From Candidatus Omnitrophota bacterium (GTDB lineage: Bacteria > Ratteibacteria > UBA8468 > B48-G9 > JAFGKM01): a DNA stretch of 54,764 bases. Below are positions 32,162 through 39,898 of the stretch, in pieces (the first letter of the stretch is position 1; every line of letters begins with the position of its first letter). The position numbers and the translations under genes were made by a program. The stretch lies in assembly GCA_016928555.1 (NCBI GenBank), contig JAFGKM010000061.1, positions 1 to 54,764 of the forward strand, written 5' to 3'. The notes under the pieces were generated by a model, which saw nothing but the letters and a program-made list of their open reading frames with translations, had not been told where the DNA came from and did not search any database.

Positions 32162-33283
32162 TTAAAGGGCTTTTGCGGCTTTCTTCACGGCCTCCGTGAT
32201 TTTTTCCAGCAGTTCCTTCCCCATAATCGTTTTTATTTCCAGGGAGATGCTTCTGTCAAGAATTTCTTTGCTTTTCGGGAAACTGCCTCCGGCTATCTCT
32301 ATGTTTGCCGTGAAATGCCAGTAGTTCAAAGTGGCGGGAGTTATTCCGTTTTCTTTCAGCGTCTCTTTAAACCTGTCGGCCTTATCCTTGCCCCCGACAA
32401 GCATCGTGAGAAAGGTTGCTATTTCGCCGCTCTCATCTGCAAACGTTCTGAAATCAAGGCCCGGGATATTCTGTATTTCTTCCTTTATGTTTTTCTTGTT
32501 TTCTTTCTGCCTGGCAATTATGTCGCCGAGCTTTTTAAGCTGGGCTACTCCCAGCGCTCCCTGTATCTCGTTCATCCTGTAATTAAATCCCTTTCTCGCC
32601 CGTTTTTCGTCGCCTCTTCCTAGGCCGGCAAGGTGGGGATGTCCGTGGTCGTGGTAGAATTCCGCCTGTTTGTATAACTCTTCGCTGTCGGTTACCACCA
32701 TGCCGCCTTCCCCCGTTGTCATAACCTTGACATAGTCAAAACTGAAGCACCCCATATCCCCGAAGGTTCCGACTTTTCTGCCTTTAAAAGATGCACCCGT
32801 GCACTGGCAGGCGTCTTCAAGCACCTTCAGTTTGTTCTCCCGTGCAATATCAAGGAGCCCGTCCATTGCCATTGCCGAGCCCATCATATGGACAGGAACA
32901 ATGCACACCGTATTTTTTGAAATCTTTCTTTTTATATCTTCGGTAGAAATATTAAACGTTTCATCCATATCGCACAGCACAGGCTTGAATCCCGCCTCCT
33001 CAATTGATTCAATTGTCGCAACAAAGGTAAAACAGGGCGTGAGAATCTCTTTGCCTTTGGGAAGATTCAGCGCTTCAAGGGCAACCTTCAAAGCGGCGCT
33101 TCCCGAACCGACTCCGAGAGCGTAGCCGGAATTTATATATCCGGCGAATTCCTGTTCAAACTGCCTGACCTTGAAAACTCCGCCGCGTTCTTTATCAAAA
33201 CCGTATCTGAAAAGCACTCCTCTTTTCAAAACATCCGTTACCTGCTCCATCTCTTCCGCGCCGAAAACCTCTCTACCCGCCAT
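32162..33283 (-). CDS. DegT/DnrJ/EryC1/StrS-type aminotransferase
   Basis: A 373-residue PLP enzyme of the sugar aminotransferase family. The PLP lysine is K186 in FSFDYVKVMTTGEGG, D157 in LEDACQ binds the pyridine nitrogen, and VGSGSAALKVAL is the phosphate-binding N-terminal helix. Family members aminate keto-sugars for glycans and antibiotics. It leads the queE/queC operon, with an R3 repeat upstream. A link between it and the 7-deazaguanine genes is inferred only from position. Confidence 0.93.
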   Translation of the reverse strand: MAGREVFGAEEMEQVTDVLKRGVLFRYGFDKERGGVFKVRQFEQEFAGYINSGYALGVGSGSAALKVALEALNLPKGKEILTPCFTFVATIESIEEAGFKPVLCDMDETFNISTEDIKRKISKNTVCIVPVHMMGSAMAMDGLLDIARENKLKVLEDACQCTGASFKGRKVGTFGDMGCFSFDYVKVMTTGEGGMVVTDSEELYKQAEFYHDHGHPHLAGLGRGDEKRARKGFNYRMNEIQGALGVAQLKKLGDIIARQKENKKNIKEEIQNIPGLDFRTFADESGEIATFLTMLVGGKDKADRFKETLKENGITPATLNYWHFTANIEIAGGSFPKSKEILDRSISLEIKTIMGKELLEKITEAVKKAAKAL

Positions 33284-33326
33284 TTTTCTCCTTTACCCCG
33301 TGTCTGAAGCCAGTGGATAGTGAATA

Positions 33327-33378
33327 GTAGCGGTGGCATTTATGCCACGAGAAACCGTGCAATGAATTGCACCGCTAC
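33327..33378. repeat. R3 inverted repeat pair
   Basis: GTAGCGGTGGCATTTATGCC, then AC and nine bases, then GTGCAATGAATTGCACCGCT and AC. Both halves are hairpins and the GTAGCGGTG tags at the ends are complementary, so the whole unit can fold into a larger stem. The gap 33284-33433 holds nothing else. Confidence 0.75.
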
Positions 33379-33433
33379 AATACCGCTTACCAATCTTTTT
33401 AATAGTGAGGGGCTCATAATTTTTATAATATCT

Positions 33434-34252
33434 TTATTTCTGGAATTCCAGAATTCCGAACTCTTCCAGCAAATGATAATTGGTAATGGATAACTGCGGC
33501 GCCATAGAGAGTTCTCTCCAAGGCAGATACCGTGAGAAATTATACCTTGCTATCAATATGCGCCATTCCGAGCCGGGTCCGAAAGAATCTCCGCGGGCGG
33601 TCAGCCCTTTTACGGGAATAGCCATTTCCACAGTCCAGTATTCGTCTTTATCCTGCCATTTGTTGAGAGTCCCCTTAACCTGCGCTCCTGCCAGAACATC
33701 TTTCAGGTTCATTCCCGGCTCAAATCCGCTCGGCAGTCCCGCACTGCCTCTTCCCGGGTACCAGAAAACGGTCTTTTTGGCATTGGGCGTGGTGTAGATT
33801 TCCCAGTACCATGTGCTTTGTTCCGGCTTCAGGAATATCTCAAGAGTATCGCCTTTTTGGTAGTGATGCTGCTGGTCTTCGTTGTTTTCCTGCACTATAT
33901 CAGAGTCGTAAAACCTAATGCCTACATAAAGATACTTTTCATCCCATGCAAGTCTTGCCTCTCCCTGTTCTCTGAACACGTCGATGCCGGGCCTTTTATC
34001 ATTTCTTTTTTCAATTGGAAGCATATCATTTTTTGAAAGAGAGAGATTATAAACTGCGGCTGTGCTCCATACGGCATCGTCCAGTTTGCCGTCAACAACA
34101 ATCGGTTTTTCCGTATATGAGGCAGAAATGACTGACGGTCCGGCAGGTTCCTTGGATTGAGACGTTTTTTCCCAGTATCCGTCAGTTCCCGCGCATCCGG
34201 AAAGCATCAGCACGGCAAAAACCATTCCGTACGGCATAAAAAATTTTTTCAT
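33434..34252 (-). CDS. Lipoprotein with CBM9-like (DOMON-type sugar-binding) domain
   Basis: About 272 residues from ATG 34252: signal peptide and lipobox VFAVLMLSGCAG (Cys anchored at about 19), then a beta-rich domain with PIVVDGKLDDAVWSTAAVYN, ARLAWDEKYLYVGIRFYD and LEIFLKP, the layout of carbohydrate-binding family 9-like modules. It would sit on an outer or cell surface membrane and bind a sugar polymer. AAGGGGGGATT precedes the start. Confidence 0.85.
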   Translation of the reverse strand: MKKFFMPYGMVFAVLMLSGCAGTDGYWEKTSQSKEPAGPSVISASYTEKPIVVDGKLDDAVWSTAAVYNLSLSKNDMLPIEKRNDKRPGIDVFREQGEARLAWDEKYLYVGIRFYDSDIVQENNEDQQHHYQKGDTLEIFLKPEQSTWYWEIYTTPNAKKTVFWYPGRGSAGLPSGFEPGMNLKDVLAGAQVKGTLNKWQDKDEYWTVEMAIPVKGLTARGDSFGPGSEWRILIARYNFSRYLPWRELSMAPQLSITNYHLLEEFGILEFQK

Positions 34253-34455
34253 AATCCCCCCTTGTCTGAAATCTGCGAATAGTTGATAGTTCAAAGTGAT
34301 AGAAGTGAAATGCAAAAACATTCTGAGAATTGAGGTTTTTCGCCTCACGTTTCACATTTCAATTTTTACATCTTGCTTTTACTATATCATTGCCACCTAT
34401 TTTTTTCAATAGGAAGAAGATTTACGATGCATAATGCTTATGGTATCATTAAAGG

Positions 34456-34701
34456 ATGAAAATTTCCGTGCGCGTTACGGCAAACTCCAAAAAACCGGGG
34501 GTAAGCGTTGAGGATGATGGCAAGACTCTGAAGGTAAGGGTGGATGCGCCTGCTTCAGAAGGCAAAGCCAATAAGAGGCTTATTGAGATTCTTTCCGGGT
34601 ATTACGATAAGCCGAAATCGTCATTTACAATCAGGCACGGAATGAACGGAAGGAATAAAATCGTGGAGATGCGGGGTAAATGGGAACAAACGGCGAAATG
34701 A
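34456..34701 (+). CDS. DUF167/YggU family protein
   Basis: The 81 residues contain VRVTANSKKPGVSVEDDGKT, VRVDAPASEGKANKRLIEIL and KSSFTIRHGMNGRNKIVEM, all typical of DUF167, a small alpha/beta fold of unknown function. It overlaps the sigma factor gene by 22 bp. A TATCAT at 34442 could be a -10 box. Confidence 0.9.
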   Translation: MKISVRVTANSKKPGVSVEDDGKTLKVRVDAPASEGKANKRLIEILSGYYDKPKSSFTIRHGMNGRNKIVEMRGKWEQTAK

Positions 34702-35300
34702 AGCTGGTTGAACAGGCAAAGAAAGGCGATATGAAAGCGTTTGAGGACCTTATGAAAACGACCAGCGGCAGGATATACAACCTCGGGTTCAGGCTCCTGC
34801 GAAACAAGGAGGACGCCGCCGATATCATGCAGGAAACCTACATGGCCGCTTATGAAAACCTTCCCAAATTCAAGGGAAATTCCTCCTTTTCAACGTGGCT
34901 TTACCGCATAGCGACTAATTTTGCGCTTATGAAGATGCGCAGGGAGAAAAATAAGAAGGTTTCCGTTTCGGAACTCCAGGAAACTTCCGGCAATTTATAC
35001 GATAAAGCTCTTCCGGACTGGTCGGAAAGCCCAGTAGACCACCTGAAAAATCAGGAGTTGAAGGAGATACTGGACAAGGCGATAAACTCACTGCCTCCGA
35101 AATACAGGTCTGTTTTTGTACTGCACGATATAGAAGGATTGGGTATTGCCGAGGTTGCCGATATACTTTCTCTTTCCGAGCCTGCAGTTAAAACCAGGTC
35201 CCACCGGAGCCGGATGTACCTGCGGGAAAAACTTTCCGAATATTTCAGGCAGAGCGGCACGGATGTTCAAAAAGGATCATTAAAACAGGAAAGAATATGA
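34680..35300 (+). CDS. ECF RNA polymerase sigma factor (RpoE-like)
   Basis: The 206 residues have region 2 (RIYNLGFRLLRNKEDAADIM, QETYMAAYENLPKFKG, FSTWLYRIATNFAL) and region 4 (LPPKYRSVFVLHDIEGLGIA, SLSEPAVKTRSHRSRMYLRE), with no region 3: a standard ECF sigma factor. Start could also be ATG 34698, which overlaps the DUF167 stop as ATGA. The anti-sigma gene follows with four overlapping bases. Confidence 0.94.
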   Translation: MGTNGEMKLVEQAKKGDMKAFEDLMKTTSGRIYNLGFRLLRNKEDAADIMQETYMAAYENLPKFKGNSSFSTWLYRIATNFALMKMRREKNKKVSVSELQETSGNLYDKALPDWSESPVDHLKNQELKEILDKAINSLPPKYRSVFVLHDIEGLGIAEVADILSLSEPAVKTRSHRSRMYLREKLSEYFRQSGTDVQKGSLKQERI

Positions 35301-35530
35301 ACTGCGAAGAAATTATTCGGCTGATATCGGGGTATCTGGATGACGATATTGACGATTTGATGCGCGATATGCTGGAAAGGCATTTTGAAGAGTGCGAAAG
35401 ATGCCTTTCCCTCCTGCATACGATGGAAAAGACGATATCCTTTTCAAGAGAGCTGAATAAAAGGAAAAAGGTGCCCGAGACAGTCATCAGGAAGGTATAC
35501 TGGGAAGTAAGGATAAGGTACAAAAAATGA
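35297..35530 (+). CDS. Zinc-finger anti-sigma factor (ZAS-type)
   Basis: The 77 residues contain MLERHFEECERCLSLLHTM, the HxxxCxxC zinc motif of ZAS anti-sigma factors that hold an ECF sigma until a redox or other signal opens the site. It has no transmembrane helix, so it should act in the cytoplasm. It overlaps both the sigma factor and trxB by four bases, so a thiol-redox signal is a sensible guess. Confidence 0.88.
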   Translation: MNCEEIIRLISGYLDDDIDDLMRDMLERHFEECERCLSLLHTMEKTISFSRELNKRKKVPETVIRKVYWEVRIRYKK

Positions 35531-36453
35531 ACACGGAAAATAAAAAAGCAACTATAATCGGAGGGGGTCCTGCAGGCTTGGCGGCAGGGGTGTATTCAGT
35601 CAGGGCGGGCGTTAAAACCGCCATTATTGAAAAGCTTTTTGCCGGAGGCAGTATGCTGCTTACGGAAAAGATAGACAATTATCCCGGGTTTCCCGAGGGC
35701 GTTTCGGGCTATGAGCTGGCTGAAAAGATGAAGAGCCAGTATCTCAGATTCGGAGGAGAGATTATACAGGGAGATGTTGACGAGGTTTTTTTTGAAGGCG
35801 TGCGGAAAAGGATAAGGATGAAAGACGGTAGAGAGGAGGAAGCGGACGCCCTTATAATAGCAAGCGGTTCGTCAAGAAAGAAGCTGGGTATCGAGGGGGA
35901 GGATGAGTATACCGGCAAAGGCGTCTCTTTCTGCGCGGTATGCGACGGAGCCTTTTTCAAGGGGAAAAAAATAGCGGTGATAGGGGGAGGGGATTCCGCG
36001 CTGGAAGAAGCGGTATACCTTACAAGATTTGCCGAAAAATGTTATCTGATACACAGGCGCGATGAATTCAGGGCGTCGGCTTACCTGCAAAACGAGTTGA
36101 AAAAACATTCCGTTCAGACGGTTCTTTCCGCCGTTCCCGAGAGAATAGAGGGTGACGGGAAGACGGTGAAAAGAGTAATTTTAAGACGGAATAAGACAGA
36201 TGAGATGCTGAGCTTTGAGGCAGACGGAGTGTTTATTTCAATAGGGCAGAAGCCTAACGTTGAATTTATTAACGGAAAGGTTGAGCAGAATCCTGCCGGC
36301 TACATAGTGACAAACTATAAAATGGAAACTTCGGAAAAAGGTGTTTTTGCCTGCGGGGACGTTATAAAAAAGACGCTGTATCAGGTTGTAACCGCATGCG
36401 GGGAAGGAGCCACCGCCGCCGCATCTGCGGAGAAATACCTTTCTGCGATGTGA
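35527..36453 (+). CDS. trxB: Thioredoxin reductase
   Basis: The 308 residues have the FAD site IIGGGPAGLAAGVYSVRAG, the redox-active pair C136/C139 in VSFCAVCDGAFF, the NADPH site VIGGGDSALEEAVYLT and GVFACGDVIKKTLYQ with a C-terminal FAD loop. It transfers electrons from NADPH to thioredoxin. It follows directly from the zinc anti-sigma gene, so a thiol-stress regulon is plausible. Confidence 0.95.
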   Translation: MNTENKKATIIGGGPAGLAAGVYSVRAGVKTAIIEKLFAGGSMLLTEKIDNYPGFPEGVSGYELAEKMKSQYLRFGGEIIQGDVDEVFFEGVRKRIRMKDGREEEADALIIASGSSRKKLGIEGEDEYTGKGVSFCAVCDGAFFKGKKIAVIGGGDSALEEAVYLTRFAEKCYLIHRRDEFRASAYLQNELKKHSVQTVLSAVPERIEGDGKTVKRVILRRNKTDEMLSFEADGVFISIGQKPNVEFINGKVEQNPAGYIVTNYKMETSEKGVFACGDVIKKTLYQVVTACGEGATAAASAEKYLSAM

Positions 36454-36484
36454 ACGAATCCGTTCAGACAATTTAGAGACACAT

Positions 36485-38170
36485 ATGGAAACCAGAGTTG
36501 TGCTTGATTCCGGCAATCAGGTCAATTACAGAAGGGCGGGCAAATCAGTTTTACGCGCGCTGGACCATATGGGCGTCTGGTATGAGCCCATAGATCTTTC
36601 ATGGCTCAGGATTTCCTCCAAAGAGCTGGAGAATTCCCATCTTTTGATTCTTGCTCAGGAAGGGATAGGCAAATCCCTCAGCGACGAAGAATCTAACATT
36701 ATCCTTAAGATGGTAAATCAGGGCATGGGGCTGGTGGTTCTTGACGGATACCTCGGTTGGTACCCTGCCCCGTTTCTTAAAGAGATAAATCTTGACAAAG
36801 GGGATTCCGTCAGGGCGGAAGCTCTTAATGTGTTCCCCGAAAACCGCATAATCCGGAATATCTCGCGGCAGGAGGTTGGCGTAAAGATACCAGTTCTTTC
36901 ATATGCCGTGCCGGAGACTCCCGAATGGAACCCCCTTTTGCTGGACGGCGAGGGCAATGTCTGCGGCGCATACAGGAAATTCGGCCGGGGCAGGATTGTC
37001 TTTTTTTTCCTCTCGGCTTCTGTATGGCAGGATGAATATCTCGGGTTTACGGCAGGTTTAGACGGATTGTTCCGCGGCAGTCTTTCCTGGGCGGCAAAAA
37101 AACCGTTCATCATGAAATCAATGCCGCCTTTTGTTACCGCAAGGATTGACGACGTCTCCTTTTCCGGCAGTCCTGCTGTTTTGCACGGGAAAACGGTTCA
37201 GGAGCTGCGATGGCTTGATATCCTGAACAAATTCGGCTTCATGCCGAACGCAGGGCTGTTTATAGACGATATACAAAGTGGCGATGTCAGGCGCATGAGG
37301 GAGAAGTATTATGACGGGCTTGCCGAATTTTCACCGCATGCCTTTTCCGACCCGGAAAACATCAACGATAAATCCATATACATGAAACATAACGGGGAGG
37401 AATTTTCGGACGATGTCCTCAGGGGCAATTTTGAGAAGGTGGACGGGAAATTTTCGGAGTTCGGCATTACCCCCTCAAAAACGGTGAATGCGCACTTTGC
37501 CGAAGTCGGACTTAAGGCGCTCCCTTTTCTAAAGGCTGGGAACCAGCGCTATCTTATGAATCTTATCAGGGTGGGCAGGGCGTGGTCCGACCCTTCGGCT
37601 CATTCGTGGGATGTGGAGCCGTACGGAAAACCGGCTTCTTCCATGGGAGTTATCCCCGAAGACAAGGATTTTTTTAACGTAACGTCGCATCCGGGAAAAA
37701 TGGATTCCGGAGCGCCGGATTTTGATTTCCTTTACGGCTGTACGCCTTTCTGGAACGAGAGTTCCTCAGCCGATGTTAAAAAAGCTGTTGAAAGAGGCCT
37801 TTTTCATATTAAAAGAGGTCTTGAGAACGGGTTCTTCGGATGCCTGATGACGCACGAGCAGAGAATTGCGCATCTTGCGCCTGAAGAGTGGGAAAAGATT
37901 ATCAAGGGCATCTCTTCCGGGTTAAAGGAGATTCCCCACACATTTAAAAGCTGCGATTACATAAGCAGTTATGCCGAAAACAGGACTTTTTACAGGATAG
38001 AGAAGGCGGAGTTCAAACAGAATCTATCCATATGGCTGAAGGGAAGAAACGCCATGTCGCAGTATCTCTGCCTGTTTCTTGATGAAGGAGAAAATACCGT
38101 AGAGAGTTTTCTTGAAGTCCCCGCTTTTGAAAACGCCGTGGTTTTAAATTTCAAATTGAACCGGGACTGA
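36485..38170 (+). CDS. Uncharacterised protein, possible polysaccharide deacetylase-like domain
   Basis: A 561-residue protein with no clear signal peptide. The N-terminal part (1-200) resembles a glutamine-amidotransferase-like beta-alpha fold (LGWYPAPFLKEINL, then GRGRIVFFFLSASVWQ). The middle has FVTARIDDVSFSGSP, where the Asp-Asp pair resembles the first motif of NodB-type deacetylases, then KTVNAHFAEVGLKALPFL and FNVTSHPGKMDSGAPDFDFL. I do not recognise a named family. It lies 31 bp after trxB on the same strand. Confidence 0.8.
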   Translation: METRVVLDSGNQVNYRRAGKSVLRALDHMGVWYEPIDLSWLRISSKELENSHLLILAQEGIGKSLSDEESNIILKMVNQGMGLVVLDGYLGWYPAPFLKEINLDKGDSVRAEALNVFPENRIIRNISRQEVGVKIPVLSYAVPETPEWNPLLLDGEGNVCGAYRKFGRGRIVFFFLSASVWQDEYLGFTAGLDGLFRGSLSWAAKKPFIMKSMPPFVTARIDDVSFSGSPAVLHGKTVQELRWLDILNKFGFMPNAGLFIDDIQSGDVRRMREKYYDGLAEFSPHAFSDPENINDKSIYMKHNGEEFSDDVLRGNFEKVDGKFSEFGITPSKTVNAHFAEVGLKALPFLKAGNQRYLMNLIRVGRAWSDPSAHSWDVEPYGKPASSMGVIPEDKDFFNVTSHPGKMDSGAPDFDFLYGCTPFWNESSSADVKKAVERGLFHIKRGLENGFFGCLMTHEQRIAHLAPEEWEKIIKGISSGLKEIPHTFKSCDYISSYAENRTFYRIEKAEFKQNLSIWLKGRNAMSQYLCLFLDEGENTVESFLEVPAFENAVVLNFKLNRD

Positions 38171-38212
38171 TAACTCTTTTGACAGAAGAGAGGTTTTTGA
38201 TAAAATAACAGT

Positions 38213-38797
38213 ATGGAAAGAAAAGCGAGGATAGTGCGGAAAACGAAGGAGACGGATATAGCCGTAGAGGTAAACCTCGACGGTAAAGGAGATAGCAGTA
38301 TATCCACGGGAGTCGGGTTTCTTGACCACATGCTAAACCTGTTGTCCAAATTCTCTTCCATGGATATCCGCATGAAGGCGAAGGGCGACCTGGAGGTTGA
38401 TACGCATCATCTTGTGGAAGATGCGGGTATCTGCCTGGGGCAGGCGCTGAAAAAGGCGCTCGGCGATAAAAAAGGCATAAAGAGGTTCGGGGTTGCTTCG
38501 GCGCCCATGGATGAAACGCTGGTGAACGTGTCGCTTGACATATCCGGCCGGCCTCTCCTTGTTTTCAACGTCCCCGCAGTCCGCGGACGCGAAGGCAGTT
38601 TTGAAACGGAGGATGCAAAGGAGTTCATAAAAGGGTTTGCGATGCAATCCGGGATAACCCTTCACATAAATCTTGTTTACGGCGACAACCTGCATCATGT
38701 CAATGAAGCGGTATTCAAATCGCTGGCGCTTGCCATTAAGGATGCGGTTAAAATAGAGGGAAAGCGTATCCCTTCAACAAAAGGGAAGATAGACTGA
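38213..38797 (+). CDS. hisB: Imidazoleglycerol-phosphate dehydratase HisB
   Basis: The 194 residues carry STGVGFLDHMLNLLSKFSS, DTHHLVEDAGICLGQALK and GDNLHHVNEAVFKSLALA, the two metal-binding repeats of IGP dehydratase, the histidine pathway enzyme. It is the monofunctional form without the phosphatase domain. No other his genes are in the window, so histidine genes are scattered in this genome. Confidence 0.96.
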   Translation: MERKARIVRKTKETDIAVEVNLDGKGDSSISTGVGFLDHMLNLLSKFSSMDIRMKAKGDLEVDTHHLVEDAGICLGQALKKALGDKKGIKRFGVASAPMDETLVNVSLDISGRPLLVFNVPAVRGREGSFETEDAKEFIKGFAMQSGITLHINLVYGDNLHHVNEAVFKSLALAIKDAVKIEGKRIPSTKGKID

Positions 38798-38805
38798 TGT
38801 AACAA

Positions 38806-39678
38806 ATGAACAATGCCCTTAAGAAATTCCTTGACTACCTTGCCCACCAGAAAGGATGTTCTTCCAATACGGTGCGCGCCTATGAGACCGACCTGCGGCA
38901 GTTCCTTTCTTTCCTTAGGAAGAAAAGAATATTTTCTCTCGGCGCGGTGGATTATCCGCTTCTGTTGAAATTCCTTACTTTTTTGAGAGAAGGAGGATGC
39001 ACCGAAAAGACAGCGGCGAGAAAGGCGGCAAGTCTGAAGGCCTTTTTCAGATTTCTGAGCGGAAGAAAGATGATTCCATCCAACCCTGCCCTGATTCTGC
39101 GCTCCCCGAGGGTGCCGGAAAGGCTTCCCGAATTTCTTGCCGCGAAAGAGATATTTATGATACTTGAGGCGCCTTCCGGCAGAAACCGGCAGGTATTGAG
39201 AGACAGGGCGATACTGGAGCTTTTATACGCAACAGGGATAAGAGTCGGCGAACTGGCTTCTCTGACGATGAAGAACGTAAATTTTGCGGAAGAGATGATA
39301 AAGGTTGAAGGGAAAGGAAAGAAAGAGAGAATTGTCCCTGTCGGCAGGCCGGCGATGAAAGCCCTTATTGAATATATTGAAAGCAGGCCCCGCAGGGGAC
39401 AAGAAACAGTCTTTCTGAACAGGGACGGGAAGCCTCTTACGGAAAGAAGCGTTGAAAGAATGGTTGATAAATACGGCAGGAAGGCAGGTCTCGGCAGAAA
39501 GATTACCCCGCATACCTTTCGGCACACGTTTGCAACCCACATGCTTGAAAATGGCGCCGACCTCAGAACCGTTCAGGAGCTTCTTGGACATGAGAGCGTG
39601 ACAACCACCCAGATTTACACCCATCTTACCGTAGAGCGGTTGAGGGAATTTTACAACAAAGCGCATCCCCGCGCTTGA
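38806..39678 (+). CDS. xerC: XerC/XerD-type tyrosine recombinase
   Basis: The 290 residues have an N-terminal SAM-like core-binding domain and a catalytic domain with R146 (ATGIRVGEL), K170 or K172 in EGKGKKER, H236/R239 (HTFRHTFATH), H262 (LLGHESV) and Y271 (IYTHL). This is the full set for a Xer recombinase that resolves chromosome dimers. It starts nine bases after hisB. No dif site is obvious nearby. A 204-bp inverted-repeat element follows its stop. Confidence 0.93.
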   Translation: MNNALKKFLDYLAHQKGCSSNTVRAYETDLRQFLSFLRKKRIFSLGAVDYPLLLKFLTFLREGGCTEKTAARKAASLKAFFRFLSGRKMIPSNPALILRSPRVPERLPEFLAAKEIFMILEAPSGRNRQVLRDRAILELLYATGIRVGELASLTMKNVNFAEEMIKVEGKGKKERIVPVGRPAMKALIEYIESRPRRGQETVFLNRDGKPLTERSVERMVDKYGRKAGLGRKITPHTFRHTFATHMLENGADLRTVQELLGHESVTTTQIYTHLTVERLREFYNKAHPRA

Positions 39679-39685
39679 TCCAATT

Positions 39686-39889
39686 TGGGGTCAACTCTTG
39701 ACACTTGACAGAATTCTATGCGTGTTTTAGATGCCATAATATTGAACAGAAAAACAAAATTTTTACTATCCGATAAATTATATGATATATTAATGCCGCA
39801 TATTTTACGTTTGGTTTTCAGAAATTCATGAAGATTAAAAGTTTTGAGTTAATAAAATTAAAGTTGTCAAGTGTCAAGAGTTGACCCCA
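39686..39889. mobile_element. Non-coding MITE-like element with perfect 25-bp terminal inverted repeats
   Basis: Left end TGGGGTCAACTCTTGACACT plus TGACA (39686-39710); right end is its exact reverse complement (39865-39889). The 154-bp interior is very A+T-rich and has no gene. The right end supplies a TTG codon in frame with the next gene. The target duplication, if any, is too short to define. The GGGGTCA...TTGACA terminus type resembles ends I associate with IS200/RAYT-linked repeats, but this is from memory. Confidence 0.75.
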
Positions 39890-39898
39890 TTACTGGAA

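Noticed and set aside
39881-39898. TTG start giving six more residues to the NagB/PIG-L protein
   Set aside because: The codons lie within the terminal inverted repeat of an inserted element; the ATG at 39899 is more natural.
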